Shown here: positions 1 to 13,111 of the stretch, piece by piece
Layout of the letters: each line of letters starts with the position of its first letter
How positions within the stretch are numbered: the stretch's first letter is position 1
NCBI GenBank assembly: GCA_916613615.1
Contig: OU744730.1
Span: forward strand, 2,480,001 to 2,544,000
From: Steromphala cineraria
Lineage: Eukaryota; Mollusca; Gastropoda; Trochida; Trochidae
Direction of reading: 5' to 3'
Length of the DNA stretch: 64,000 bases
Program-made: the position numbers and the translations under genes
The notes under the pieces: generated by a model
What the model was told of the DNA's origin: nothing
The model's database searches: none
What the model saw: the letters and a program-made list of their open reading frames with translations, nothing else

Positions 1-1215
1 ATTCAAGGATGCTCAAAATATTCCTTTACATGTCATGGACCTACACATTTCCTATATGTCACTATATTTCCCTGCAAAATTTAACAACTGACTTTAATTG
101 CTTCAAATATTCATATTTTATCATTCATTTTCTTTCTCATACTTTCAAATTTATTCTTATGATATCAATCATTACCTTTCATTCTCATATATAATATGCG
201 CTTTTGGCATGCACCTTGTGTATGGATATAGCGCTATACATTTTAATTATTAATATTTAATATATTCATTTTAATTATTATTATTACAACATTCTCAATA
301 ACCAGATATCATTATGGTTGGTACATGTACATTTCTGTTAACTACGAAAGTGTTAATAATGTAGGTAATTGACTATCAAAACCAGTAATAAATAAAAGAA
401 AAGAAGAATTGCATTTGTCATATGGACGAAATAAAGAATCCACATCATCTAAACTAGTGTCCAAAGGAACCAAAATTTTCAACATCGTCCCGAAACAAAA
501 TGCTATTACCGGAGTCGAATTTAAGTGTGCCTAACAGGCATATGTCTTTTTAAGAAGTATGCACATTTTCATTCTTCAGGAAAAGATACTTTTGATATTG
601 TGTCTCTTCAAACGTACATTGGATGCATAAATCGAAATTTCAAATTGTTTTACGCAAAGAACTTTTGTTATTTCACTTTAAAATTGATAAAGTATTGAAT
701 TTAGGTAGGAATACAATCTTGTTGATATAATGCACTTTATTTGACATAACTTTGTTGACACGTCATTGCACTTGAACGTTTTAAAACAAGCGAAAGTGTC
801 TAATTTCTCCCCGCTAACTCGCCTAGTTAAGGAGATTCCAGATCGATGATTTTTTAAAATGCATGTTTCTCGCAAACATGAAAAGATAATGTTTCAAAAT
901 TTTGCATAGAAGTAAGTTGACTACCGAGGAAATGATTAAACTATGTTTTAGTCGTATCAATCTGCAATGGATTGAGTTATTGTGCGATTTGTATGGTATC
1001 ACAGGGACATGTAACGCTTAAATACAGCTTTAGAAAGACATGTATACTCATAGACCCTACCCTAATATTACGTATATTTTCTTTGATTTATTTTTATTTA
1101 AATAAGAAATTGAAAATGTCGGCCCCAACTTATTATGATGCATAGGCCTATATGCTACAGTCATTCTAGATTCAAATCTAGTCCTTGCAATATCAAAGTG
1201 ATGGGGGTACCTTAA
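1..1215. other. AT-rich non-coding stretch
   Basis: I see no gene here. Open frames are short and none resembles a known protein; I found no clear splice-bounded exon, tandem repeat or transposon end. It is probably intergenic or intronic. Confidence 0.5.
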
Positions 1216-3635
1216 TTAGGTCTTCAAGACAGTCTGGAAGACCTATTGTTTTTACACTTATTAAGGATTCAGCCATAAGGCTGAATCCTTATTGTTATTG
1301 GCGTGTTTATTATTTTTTTTTTCCACGATTTTTGTGAACAGGAATCAGACCAAACGACTGATGCTATCGAAGCCAAATTTCACAGGCTGGTAGACCTTGT
1401 TGTGGAAAGGCGACAATAAGCTTTTGGGATAATTCGGCCCATACATTAAAGGTCCAGTTCGATTCCAAAATCGAAAATTTAACATTGACTTTTTTTTCAA
1501 AATGCACTTAGAGAGCTAAATAATTTTTTAAAATGTGCGCAATCAAAAATGCTGCAAAAAACCAAATCATGGAAAATTCGTAGGTCACGTGGTTTGGCCG
1601 CCATCTTGGATTTAGTGCATTTTTTACCATTGCCGACCCCACCCACCTTTGAGAATCTTCTCCTCTGAAGATACTTGCACTAGAGATCTGAAACTTACAC
1701 TCAAGGTAGCTGAAGCATTGTAGTTCTTAGTTCGTTCTTTAGAAAGTCCTAACTTTAATACTTTTCTTGCTGTGATTTTTCAAAGTTGACCAAATTCTAA
1801 AAATCGCAAACTTCAAGGGCAGATAACTCAAAAACCAGACCATAGAATTTTATGATTTTTGCATGAGAGTTAGACATTGGCAAGGTCTTTAAGATAAAAG
1901 AATAAAATCGCTCGCGAACAGTCATTTCCGGTCAGGGTCAGAGGTCAAACTTTCCATTTTGGACATGTGGTGTTTTGGTGGGTATGTTTGAAATATCGTA
2001 GCGAATCAAAGGCGTACGATAACGCTTTGTTCTATACATCATATGAAAGCCAAAAGTCTACAGATTTTTTTAAAATTTGACAGTAAATTCCTTTATTTGT
2101 TTTACATTGAGTTACGGCCCTTTGAATATTGTCAATTCTGCTTTCGTTTTGAATGCGTACGACATAGGTATGTTAAAAAAAGCGCTACACATCATTGACA
2201 GACGACAAATCATTGCTCCATATATCATTCGAAAGCCAAAAGAATACAGAACCTTTTAAAGATGAATAATAAATTCAGTTACTACATATACATTGAGTTA
2301 TGGACCTCTGAATATCATCATCCCTACATGCGTTTTGAATGCATTTGATAACTGTATGTTTGCAAAATGCGTTAATCATCAACAACAGATTATTTCCCAG
2401 AAGCTTTTGACTGAAATCATTACATTTGTGAATTACATTAACACCATACAGCGCTGAATCTGTTTGTCGTCGCTTGCGACTATATTTCAAGTTCTTATTA
2501 TTATTTGTACATTTTTTGTGAACGAGCTACAGCTCAAACGACTGCTCCAAATTCAATGAAACTTGCTCAGCTGATAGCCCTTACCCTGGAATCGACGTGC
2601 TAAGCTTTTGGGCAAAATAGACTCGTACATTAAAGGTCCAGTTCGAATCCAAAATCGAAAATTGAACATTGATTTTTTTTTTCAAAATACACTTAGAGAC
2701 TTGAATTTTTTTTTAAAAGATGCGCAATGAAAAATAATGAAAAAAAGTAAATCATGACAAATTTGTAGGTCACGTGGTTTGGCCGCCATCTTGATTTAAA
2801 GCACTTTTCAAGGACTTTTTAACAACTGTCTGACCCCATGCGCTTTTGAGGAATCACCACTCGGTTACTGCTGATACCAGAAAGCTGAAACTTGCACATA
2901 ATGTAGCTGAGACATTGCCCTATAACAAGTTTGTTTCAAAAATTAAAAACTCGAAATAGTTTTTTTATACGAGACTTCAAAGTTTGCACATTTTGCTATA
3001 TTCAAGGGCAGATAACTCAAAAACCAGACCATAGAATTTGATGATTTTTGCATGAGAGTTAGACATTTGCAACGTCTTCAAGTTTAAAGAATAAAATCGC
3101 TCGCGAACAGTCACTTCCGGTCACGAGGAAGGGTCAAAGTTTGCATTTTGGAAAACGGGTGTTTTGGTGGGTATGTTTGAATACTCATTGCTAAGCAACG
3201 ACACATGATAATTGATTGTTCTATGTGTCGTTAGAAAGCCAAAAGAACATACAATCTTGGATAAATCTCATTAAAATTAGATTTAACATTAACATTGAAA
3301 TTCGGAGCATTTAAATGTGGTCAATCATACTTCCGTTTTGAATGATTATGAGACATTTATGATAGAAAAACTGTACTACATTGGCAATAAAACACTAGGC
3401 AATGTTTTATCTATCATCAGGCAGCAACAACACTTTATAACCTGAGATGATTCATGTTTGCAGCGATGTTTAATTTTCTGTAAAGACTTAAAAGTTGAAT
3501 ATCAAGTGAATATTCTAATTTGATAATGTATTAGTTACTGTTTACCTCGTAGACAAAAAGCGATGTGAAGGTCAAACAGTGTGTGAAGGTCAAACAGGAA
3601 TCTTGAAGACCTAAGTACTGCCGCGGCAGTCCTAG
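1216..3635 (+). mobile_element. Helitron-like (HINE/helentron-type) non-autonomous element
   Basis: A 14-bp inverted repeat, TTAGGTCTTCAAGA at 1216-1229 and its complement at 3601-3614, brackets the element. Two bases after the right copy comes a 14-bp palindrome, ACTGCCGCGGCAGT (3617-3630), then CTAG (3632-3635) followed by TT. Sub-terminal inverted repeats plus a 3' hairpin and a CTAG end next to T are the structural marks of helentron-like elements. The interior is two diverged direct copies offset by about 1.18-1.19 kb, for example the shared tract near 1449 and 2631, and another near 1811 and 3001. No Rep/helicase reading frame is visible, so it would be non-autonomous. The exact 5' end was not determined. 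Confidence 0.5.
1263..1290. repeat. Perfect 12-bp stem-loop near the element's left end
   Basis: AAGGATTCAGCC (1263-1274) pairs perfectly with 1279-1290 around an ATAA loop. It lies about 35 bp inside the left sub-terminal repeat of the Helitron-like element and is probably part of its terminal structure. Confidence 0.6.
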
Positions 3636-3782
3636 TTACATTATTATTTTTACCCACATGTAGCCGGGCCCCATTTCACTTTATAAATATTTATCAAAGT
3701 GTATTTTTTAAATTTCAATAATTGTCTTCAGACCCGGTGAATATTGAACGCAGGCGATTATTTATTTCAACGAGGCTCAATT

Positions 3783-6434
3783 ATAGACCGATCCAGTCAT
3801 GAGCAGTTATAGGCCCCGCCCCCTACGACGTGATTGGTTGAAATATTTGAGGGGACACTCAGGCGAGCCGGGCCGCGTATCTCAACAATGTCGCTTGCCG
3901 AATCTTTTGGCTTGCGTTAATGCTTATGTCGTTTATAACGCACATTATCTAACAAATACATTCAAGATACACCTATAGCTATGATAAATCTTCATTTTAT
4001 CAACAAATAAGAAGTAATTTTGACACTTTATCAATTTCCCAGAGCGAGAGAAGTCGTCGACCATTTTGTAAACAAACGCATTTCAACATGGAATATTTCC
4101 ATCACTTTTGAAAATTGTCGTACAATCCAGGTAATTTAAGGCTTTCATAACACATTTTACCACTACATGTTTAATTTCATCAAAAATCATTAAAATCATC
4201 AACAAGTTGATTTTTTTATATTAAGTCGAGAAACTTTATTACTGAACTATGTAGGTTACTCATTGTCATGGTCGCATCAGTACTGTTGTTGACAATGTGC
4301 ATATTACAAATCTAGATCAGTCAACAAAAAATATCATTACCGAGAGTTTTAATCATTTCAGATACTGAGTTTGAAGCTAAATCCTTGATAACAAATTTAA
4401 AATAAGTTGCCATATTTGTATTCTTACAATATATTGATAATGATAATTATTAATTATAATGATAAAATCTTTTATATTGACACATGCTGAGATCATATAA
4501 TCATAAAAAATATCTAAAATATTATTCCAGTATATGTAATTTATTATGTCCTTAAAATGGTAATCATTTTCATGTTTCTTTCAAATGTTACATTTATTTT
4601 TAATAAAATTCAATTACCAAAGTCTACCTTAAAAAATCAATTGACTGTAAATAATCATCATACATTAATTTTGAATCCCAAACACCATAAGAAAATAATT
4701 GCTGACACTACATGTATACAATCATAGTTTAAAACATTATTTATATCTTGCTTTTTAAATATTTATTTTTAATGTAGCCAAATATGATTTTTCAATGACA
4801 ACTCCCAAATATCTACAGTAAAAGAGAGAAGGTTAAGTGGTTGGAGGTGAATACATATGGATGATTTTTAAAAGTTAAAACTATATATGATTTGACAGAC
4901 TTCATTCAGGATCTGGAAAATATCAATCTAAATAAATTTAGATCAACAAATCATATATATATTTTGTCATACAACAGTATGACCTAATATAAAACCTGTT
5001 GATTTCACTGTAATTCAAAAACTTAAAGATCCAAATAAAATTAATGGACACTATGAAAACTGTTAATATATAATTGTTAACATAATAACACTGTTTTGTG
5101 AAAATAAGACAAAATAAGGGAACCTGAAATTAATCAATCTTGAAAATAAAAATAAATCTTTGCTTTACATGAATTTTGAATTTCCAAAGTAAGAAACAGT
5201 AGAAAGGGATTTTAAAGAATGATCAGTGAACATATGAGTCAACAGCAATAAAAATTATCTTTATTTTTTCAAGATGTCACCTGTGAAATTTTATTTTTTG
5301 ATTTATTAGTTTGCTTTTTGTCTTAATGTACAGTGTATGCCCCAAGTTTTGTTTTTGATTGATAAAGAATAGTAATCAGATGTATTTTATTCAACTGATC
5401 TATGGTCACTAAACTTAGTTTAACTTACCCCCTCTTAATATGATAATTGAACAGTTTTGGTACCCTTATTGACTCATTTAAATGTAAAATGTATTGTTAC
5501 AGCTTTGACAGAAAAGTTAACTGTTGTATCTTATATGTATGTCTAGACTGTCACCAATAAATAAGGTAATCAAGATATTTGGTTTGAGTAGCTAAGTTAT
5601 CATTGGTCAAATATTTGAAAATTGAACTGAAAAATTTTAGTATTTAAAATGAACATGATAGATATATGTTTTATGTTACAGGCAAGTATATTTTCAAGTT
5701 TTGTTAGTATCAAATCTGAAGTTATGGGACATAGCCAACGGCTTGAAAGCTATATACATAAATTAATCTTATGGATTGGAGCATAATATAATGCATATGG
5801 AACATAGTGAGTGAAATGGAAATGCAGATAAACCTTATTTTTATCAAATATACAATGTCTGGCAGTTTCTTTGATATTTAATCATAGTTAAGTGGGATTC
5901 ATTATCGTATTCGGAGCAACAAGACGTTCAACATAGACTGTTAACAATATGGCGAAATTTCGAAAATTGCTGAAATGTCAACATGTAGAATTGTTATTAA
6001 TGAATCTCAATCAACTTCAATGAACTATTGATTCGGAAACATTAGGAACTGAAGATAAATTATCAAAGGGTACCTAGAGTTGTCACCCTGTTGAAAGTGT
6101 ATGTGAGTGACTTTTTTTTGCACGTAATTCGAGCAAATTCTCACCTTTGTACATTTGTCCGACCCGCGATTATTTTTTTACCATGTAGTAAGCCTTTTCC
6201 ACAATTTTAGCGATGGATAACGGTAACCTTGCTACCCTACACAATTAGGAATACTTATGTCATGACATCTATGCATAAATATGGTAAAGAACGCCATTTT
6301 TAATAGTATTTGCAACAACAGAAATTTATTTGTCCCCGGAAGTAAAGTTGACAAATTCGCGTGGCGAAATCACCGCTCTGATTGGCTGAAATAATGCATG
6401 CGCGAGATTTGATTGACAGACTGGATCGGTCTAT
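3783..6434. mobile_element. 2.65-kb TIR element without coding capacity
   Basis: Perfect 16-bp terminal inverted repeats, ATAGACCGATCCAGTC at 3783-3798 and its complement at 6419-6434, with looser similarity just inside both (each has a GATTGG-type box, CCAATC on the complement). TA at each end could be a target duplication but is also part of the repeat. The interior is very AT-rich with no frame over 60 codons, so this is a non-autonomous DNA transposon or a MITE-type relic. Superfamily not assigned. Confidence 0.5.
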
Positions 6435-7415
6435 CCCGGCATATATTCAAGTATTTACAGTAAACCCTTCCTAGTGTGTAATATTTACTAGTTAACTACT
6501 CTGATGAGAATTGTAGGCTAAATTGAACACCATATATCCTTCCTTTGCGGTTCTTCTGCTGACTTACAAATATAAGGGGATTAAAGTTAAGAAAATAAAC
6601 TTACTTTAAACCTAATATGACTTGTGTTCATTTAAGTTATCATTTGAAACATTATTTAGAACTAGATATGATGATTAAGTTTGACGTCTCAAAACGTTTA
6701 TCATAATGTTTAGAATTTTCAACATTGCATTGGGTAATGAGTGAATTTTATTTTAAACAATAGTGTTATCATCATTATATAAATATAAATAAATAATCAT
6801 AGTTTAAAGTTCCAATAATTCTCTTCATGTAGATTGAATTAAAGTATAGTAATTAATGTTTGTCAAATTTTCACAACCAATCATGACTCTTTACCTTCCA
6901 TTCTTTTCATCCCACTGATTCCCCATGTTGTTTAAATAAACAAAGAACAATTAGACAAATCATCTTGAATTCTAATTTGATATTTAGAAATCATTTAAGC
7001 TCATTGCCATGTCATGTGTATTGTCTTTTGAGGTCTCCAAAACCCTTTTATAGCTGCTTCCTTTTCTTTGGAAATTAAACTAACTTCCCTTTGCTTTTTC
7101 CCAGAATTCAAATTTTACTTTAGTATTTCTTAAAATTTTGAATGTCTTTCAAGCGGCGCCGTCTGCACTAAAATACACCTCCATAAAGTATGTATTCTAT
7201 CTCAAATGTATAATATATTTTTGTAACATGAAAAAGACATTTCTATCAGTATCAGGTTTAAGTTTTATTTAGACTACATCCTTGATATTTCTCATATTCT
7301 CACTTTTCCTGCATTGTTTTGCCTTGTACAGCCATTGTTATGCTAAAGGTAATATATGTTTACATATTATCCACATTTTGAGTCGCAATAAGCCTCCTTT
7401 CCATGTTCATTTGTC
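6435..7415. other. AT-rich non-coding stretch
   Basis: No gene, repeat array or transposon end was recognised between the TIR element and the hairpin at 7.42 kb. Confidence 0.4.
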
Positions 7416-7469
7416 TCTCTACATATCTATCATTGTATGTAATTGAATGCAATGATAGATATGTAGAGA
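7416..7469. repeat. 20-bp perfect inverted repeat (hairpin)
   Basis: TCTCTACATATCTATCATTG at 7416-7435 is the exact reverse complement of 7450-7469, separated by 14 bases; the complementarity continues imperfectly outward. It lies about 20 bp left of the 7.49-kb terminal inverted repeat and is probably a small foldback element. Confidence 0.6.
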
Positions 7470-7579
7470 AATAAATGAAATACATTTTGGTTACCGGTGT
7501 AAGCTTCCAGATTATACCCCCCTTCAAAGTATACCCGGGTAGTTTCTGGAGTCTTCCCAGAATCTACCCCCTCTTCCCA

Positions 7580-7775
7580 AAATCTACCCCGGGGGTAGTT
7601 AATAGTAGCTTTCAGAATCTACCCCGGGGTAGTTAATAGTAGCTTTCAGAATCTACCCCGGGGTAGTTACTAGTAGCTTTCAGAATCTACCCCGGGGTAG
7701 TTAATAGTAGCTTTCAGAATCTACCCCAGGGTAGTTACTAGTAGCTTTCAGAATCTTTCCTAGAGTTGTTTTCTT
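7580..7775. repeat. 34-bp tandem repeat inside the left TIR
   Basis: About five 34-bp units, each with the palindrome CTACCCCGGGGTAG followed by TTAATAGTAGCTTTCA. Starts of the unit at 7616 and 7650 give the period. Later units decay toward the interior. Confidence 0.8.
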
Positions 7776-7914
7776 GTTAGTTCAGAATCTATCCCGGAAT
7801 AGTTATCACTTCATATTCATTTCTGGAGCAAAACTCAAAACTGTAATACCTAGCTCAAACAAACTGTGTAGATGTGCCTTTTGAGGGTTTCAACTTCTTT
7901 GGATAATCATCCCT

Positions 7915-10541
7915 CCCCACTGAGTGGAAGGGGGATATATGTTTGGGCTCTGTATGTGCGTCTGTTAAGGGGCTCAGCTTTTCTCAAACTAATAAAGATA
8001 GGTTAACTAAACTTGCTGTGGGTCTTCATTGTATCAAAACCTTGATGGAGTTTGAAAATGAGAACTGCAAAATTACTTTTTACAGAGTTATTGCCCTTGT
8101 TTCATGTTTTTGGAGGGAGTTCACGAAGGGAACAATTTTTCTCAAAAACTATTTAAGATAAAATAACAACATTTGCAGTGTGTCTTTAGGGTATCAATAC
8201 CTTGATGGAGTTCAAAAATGAGGTAAATGCAATTACTAATTACAGAGTTACAGCCCATTTAAGAAATATAGGGTTTTAATGAAAACTTTTTTTTGTTTTT
8301 AATCTTATATTTTTCGAAACTCCATACAACAAAGGACATCTTTGATGGGCATTCTAGAAGTTGCGATGATGAAGAAGATGAAGGCAATATTATGGATATA
8401 CAACTTCTTTGCGACGTTTCGACATAGATACTAATGTCGTTATCAAGCAGGTAATGAGGACATGTCAGAATGACAATTCCAGACATAACACGTATATACA
8501 AGTAATAATTTAACAACGTACACAAGATTTGATGAATAGACAATTTTGTATTCAAAGTTCAATCTGACATTGGATGGTAAATAGCAGATATTAAAATCTG
8601 ATCTAATAATTCAGACTAGATAATGACAAATTGACCAGAAATTAATAAAGCTGTCATATTTACAATTTGTATAGGCGTTAAATCGGTAAACAAAATATGC
8701 AGTTTTTATTTCCTCTTGTGCATGTTTAAAGTTTGGGATTTTCTCCTGTTGTTTCATTTTAAATATGTTGTATTTCACAATAGTTGTCAGCTAATTAAGG
8801 ACATAGTTTTGTTTTTCGGTATATCCTAAGATGATATTCTTTTTAGAAAATTTGATATAGGTTCCTGTTTTCTAAAGTATCCATTCTTCCAATATTTTCC
8901 ATATAGTTTTGGTAAACTTACAATCATAAAATATATGTAGAATTGATTTGTTCTCTGTTTTGCAAAATGTGCATTTGTTTGATTCTTTGTATCTCATTTT
9001 TGTTAGAAGCTCATTTGTATGAAGAAATCTATGCAATATACTATATTGGAGCCATGAATGTTTAACGCTATTGTAGGTTTTAAATGTTAATCTTTCTATG
9101 GTTTCCCATGTATTTTCGTTAATAAATTCATTTAGATCCTTTTGCCATTTTTCTCGGTATTTGAGAGTTTTTGTGCTTTTTTCTGTTTATGAGTATGTCA
9201 TATATATATATCTCTACAGCCTTTTGGATCGCCAGTTATATTTTGTAAAAAGAAGGGTAAAATTGGCAGTGGTATCTTCTTTTCAATATGAACGTTTGAA
9301 CGTAATATTTTATAGCTTCTATTATCCCTAGGTAATCAAGGAAGTTTGTCTTGCAACCATAAGTATTTCTTAATTGTTCCATGGATAGGAAATTACCATG
9401 GCTATCAATGATATCATTTATGTAAGTGATCCCTTTACAGGAGTAATGTTTATAATTGATAGGTCTTCCACCTATCTTTACATTTTCATTTTGCCAAATG
9501 GGTTGTGATAAGACATCGTCGGCGTTTTGAGTTCAATCTGTTAATCAAACACTTCTCATTGATTTCAAGGGGTCATAACAGTTGACACTGATCATCTTTT
9601 GTTATTACACCATTTCCCTTGAATTGTGTTTTTTGAAGATTTTGTGACTTTGAAGGTTATTAGAGGTCTAAATAGTGACTTTTGACTAACATTTTAATAC
9701 TAAAGTTTGACCTAAGGGCTTGAAAGAATTGAATTATCCACATCACAACTTACGTTTCTTAGAATAATGTAACTTGTTCTTTGACATAAAACTACAAAAA
9801 TTTTATGAATGCAAATATCCACAAGATGCGATACATTAGCCGGATGAAACTTTCTTCAATTAACTATTCCATTAATGTTCTATCATACCATACCATTATT
9901 TCTACAAACACATTGCCTTCTTTTTGATCAGGCAACTTTTGTTGCTGGAAAAACGTGGGGGTGCTTAACTTTTTTCCGTATGTATAGTTCGCTATTTCTT
10001 TTGGATGTTTACACATGTCATACCCCTAAAAACATATATGGCAGGGGCATATTGGATTACCCTCGGTTGTCCGTACATACGTAACCACTCTATACAGGGT
10101 ATTGTTTATCCACTTCTCCTCAAAAACCATTCAACAGATTTAATTGAAATCGCACACATGGCTTTTAGGCATCCTAGGGGTTTGCATTTCATATTTTGTT
10201 TTCCAACTTTTGAATTTTATTTTCAATTTTCTGTCATGTTGAACTTAGGTGATTTTTTTTGCAAGTGTAAGCTCATAGTAGTGTGGTAGGAGGTGTTGTT
10301 AATCCACTTCTCAAAAAGTACTTGATAGTCTGTGCTATTCTTCCAAACATGCTTTATAGGTATCCTAAAGGTATGCACCTTATATTATGTTTTGGGAATT
10401 TTTAATTTTCTACATTTTAATGGATGTTTGAACTTAAATTAAACTAAAGATGTGCATCCCTTTTTAAATTCTATGGTAGAAAACATTGAGAACTTTTTTA
10501 TAAGCTGGGGCATCTGTGTCCCATGGACACAAATGTTCTAG
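7915..10541 (+). mobile_element. Second Helitron-like element (3' end clear, 5' end uncertain)
   Basis: The right terminus has a perfect 7-bp stem, TGTGTCC at 10515-10521 with GGACACA at 10525-10531 around a 3-base loop, then CTAG at 10538-10541 followed by TT. This is the same design as the 3.6-kb end. Upstream at 7,970-8,270 and 10,110-10,400 are pairs of diverged roughly 150-200-bp direct repeats, of the kind that form the core of bivalve pearl elements. The stretch between is interrupted by an L1-like fragment. The 5' boundary given is a guess. Confidence 0.35.
8600..9525 (-). pseudogene. L1/Tx1-like LINE ORF2 C-terminal fragment
   Basis: Translation of the minus strand gives the region downstream of the reverse transcriptase in L1-type ORF2 proteins. 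From about 9520 down it reads DVLSQPIWQNENVKIGG, a GITYINDII box and FLSMEQLRNTYG. After about 9170 it reads WETIERLTFKTYN, HSWLQYSILHRFLHTNELL, then a zinc-knuckle-like C-x2-C...H-x4-C motif (CTFC, HIFYDC). The tail continues to roughly 8600. The frame is broken by shifts near 9180-9300 and 8870, and no reverse transcriptase core remains, so it is a dead fragment. Clade assignment comes from motif recall, not a search. Confidence 0.6.
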
Positions 10542-10719
10542 TTGTAATCTTACTTTGTTTTACTTTGTTTACTGTAAAGAAAAAAAGCAAATCACATCAA
10601 CATTAAGCTACCAATAATCAGTAGTCCAAGACAAACATTGAGCTAACATTGTATCCATATAACCTTTTTTGGAATGATATAAATTTACATTTGGCTGAAT
10701 TTGGTTTTGTTATATAAAA

Positions 10720-10800
10720 CATTTATTCCAAGCATCTTGACTGAAAATCTTCTTTGTTGGTTTGGTAACCTGTTTGTTCAAAACAAAACAGAATTACGAA
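10720..10800 (+). pseudogene. Short LINE reverse-transcriptase fragment
   Basis: The plus strand reads LLCWFGNLFVQNKTELRKI, matching the LSWFGNLSVQNRNKLSKI segment of the LINE fragment at 60.1-60.4 kb. Only about 27 codons are recognisable. Confidence 0.45.
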
Positions 10801-10963
10801 AAATCATTGGCACTGATTCAATAATATTCATCGGCAAACTTTACAAAAATGTTTAAATGACGGCTCCCATGTTCTTTTCTATGATTTTGAATTTCTCCCA
10901 TTTGATATTAATACACTAAAACCCTGTATGTGTGTAAAAATCTGTATGTAAATTTGAGATTCT

Positions 10964-11076
10964 TTAAGCTGAACTTATTGATCAAACACTTCCCCTTCCT
11001 TAAGCTGAACTTATTGATCAAACACTTCCCCTTCCTTAAGCTGAACTTATTGATCAAACACTTCTCCTTCCTTAAG
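10964..11076. repeat. 36-bp tandem repeat, three copies
   Basis: Three nearly perfect head-to-tail copies of a 36-bp unit beginning TTAAGCTGAACTTATTGATC and ending CTTCC. It lies directly upstream of the Jockey-like fragment. Confidence 0.85.
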
Positions 11077-11084
11077 ATATACCA

Positions 11085-11750
11085 CTATCTTTGACAATTG
11101 AATCAGTAGAGTCCCATAAACATCTGGGATTGACTTTGTAAAGCGATTGTAACTGGAAAACGCATATAGATGATATTATTTCTAAGGTTAGTCCAATGAT
11201 TAATTGCTTGAGAAGTTTCAAATATCGCCTCCAGAGAAAGACATTACAGACTTTATATGGATCATTTATTTTACCGATATTCGATTATTGTGATTATATT
11301 TGGAATAATTGTACGCAAACTCAAGAGTTACTATTAGAAAAACTTCACTTGGATGCCCTTAGAACCATATGTGGATCAGTTAGAGGAGTAAGTCATTCCA
11401 TGATCTATTTTGAAACTGGGTTTACACCTCGAAAAACTCATCAAATGTGTGTATTCCATAAAATGTTCAATAATAGAACTCCAAAATATTTATCAGATTT
11501 GATACCACTAAAGTTATCCTCTGTATCCACGTATGAATCTAGATCGTCAAATATACTTCAAGTACCTCTTTGTCACACAGAAGCATATAAAAAATCATTT
11601 TTCCCATCTTCTGTATTGGAGTGGATGGAATATGCTTGATGATGAATTAAGAAACATGGACTCATTTTTATTGTTTAAAAAACACTTTGATCGAAAGGTA
11701 ACATGTAATGTACATCATATTGTCAGAAACAGAAAACATTATAATTAATA
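11085..11750 (+). pseudogene. Jockey/CR1-like LINE reverse-transcriptase C-terminus
   Basis: The end of a non-LTR retrotransposon polymerase. Motifs in order are HKHLGLTL then DCNWKTHIDDIIS (about 11,120-11,190), LYGSFILPIFDYCDYIWNNC (thumb region), LEKLHLDALRTICG, RKTHQMCVFHKMFNNRTPKY and LDDELRNMDSFLLFKKHFD. An in-frame TAA lies in the first block, and a frameshift near 11,620-11,635 moves the last block into another frame, so it is inactive. The catalytic fingers and palm and the endonuclease are missing (5' truncated, as usual for LINE copies). The segment reads like the Jockey-type elements common in mollusc genomes. Confidence 0.7.
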
Positions 11751-12885
11751 ACCACCTAGCATTACACCCAAACTCCTAACCATTACCTACCCCTCATCCC
11801 CTACCCAATTTAAGGGTCACTAAACCCTAACAACCACCCCACGGGTAAAACTCCCAGAAGGACCCTACGGAAGCGAGGCTGATCTCTTAAACCTCCTTCA
11901 TCTGGTAAGTGTTGGTCATGGCGACCCACGACCAGAGCTGGTTGGTGAGATAGGTTCACGATATACATTACCTCAGGACCACTCGCGCAAGCCTATACAA
12001 ACAGGCGCGTAGGCTCCCGACGGGAGATTTCCACCTAATACCTAAAATAATATTTACCACTCCAATATTTGGGATAACTGGTAGGACTTGGCACAGGGCA
12101 AAATGGTTAAAACTCTTCATTAAAAGTGCACGGTGTGGCTACCCCCGGCACTTTACTAAATTATAACTGGTAATTTTCCCAGTAGCAAACCTCAAAACCC
12201 TCACTGCCTGGTTCTTAATCGGGTTCAGTGGGGAGGACAGGTATTGTACCTTAAGTGTATGGTTAGACTACCCCCTGCACTTTACATAGGTACAATACCA
12301 GTTAGACGACCTTCAAGAAAGAAAAAACGCACATTGCGAAGATACCAACAATTACAAGATACAGCAACCATATTGCTGGAAACAACAGCAAATAACAGAC
12401 TAAGTATATCAAACCAAAAAGATAAGTATTACTCCATTCACTCAATTATCAATAAATTTAATTATAAAACATTACTAATTACAAATAACTATAAATACAA
12501 TTCAAACATAATTATTCAACTACAATTTTATTTTATCACAATTAAAAATACCTTCTCAAATAATACTTTAAACCTTTTTACCTCAATATAATTTCCCATA
12601 CATAATATATGCTTTCTATCTCTTTCAGGTACCACGCCATTTCACAACACTATTTATTTACTTACTATTCATATATATATCCCCCCCCCACCCTCCACTC
12701 TATTCCAAATTCTAAATTAATTTTAACCACTTTAGAACTTTTATTAATTTTACTTGGGTGTCTAAGACCCATTCTAAATTTCATGCCCCCTTTTTTGGAA
12801 ATAATTCAGGCTTAGACCCCACGTCGGCGACATCACCGTATGGTGAAGAAGACGTTAAACTCCAATCCAACAACAACAACATGAA
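11751..12885 (+). other. Probable 3' tail of the LINE and flanking non-coding DNA
   Basis: Downstream of the LINE frame is a C-rich non-coding stretch with no persuasive protein. It ends at 12,826-12,885 with a small inverted repeat (CACCGTATGGTG), AAGACGTTAAACTCC and an AAC-type simple repeat, which resembles a LINE 3' terminus. Confidence 0.35.
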
Positions 12886-13111
12886 CATTGAAGAGATACA
12901 AAGATGTAAAACAATGATTTCAGAGAGCTCATACTCAATGGTAGATCATGTTTGAATTATGCATCAATTGTTCAGCTCAAAAACTGTTTGATCATTTATA
13001 GTAATAGAATTAGCAAAAAACAAACTTGAATGTAACTAAAAAAAATTCCTTTATCAAAGTAAGCACTACAAGCAAAGATTCTGGGAGCTGCCAGAGATAC
13101 CAGTAATCATG

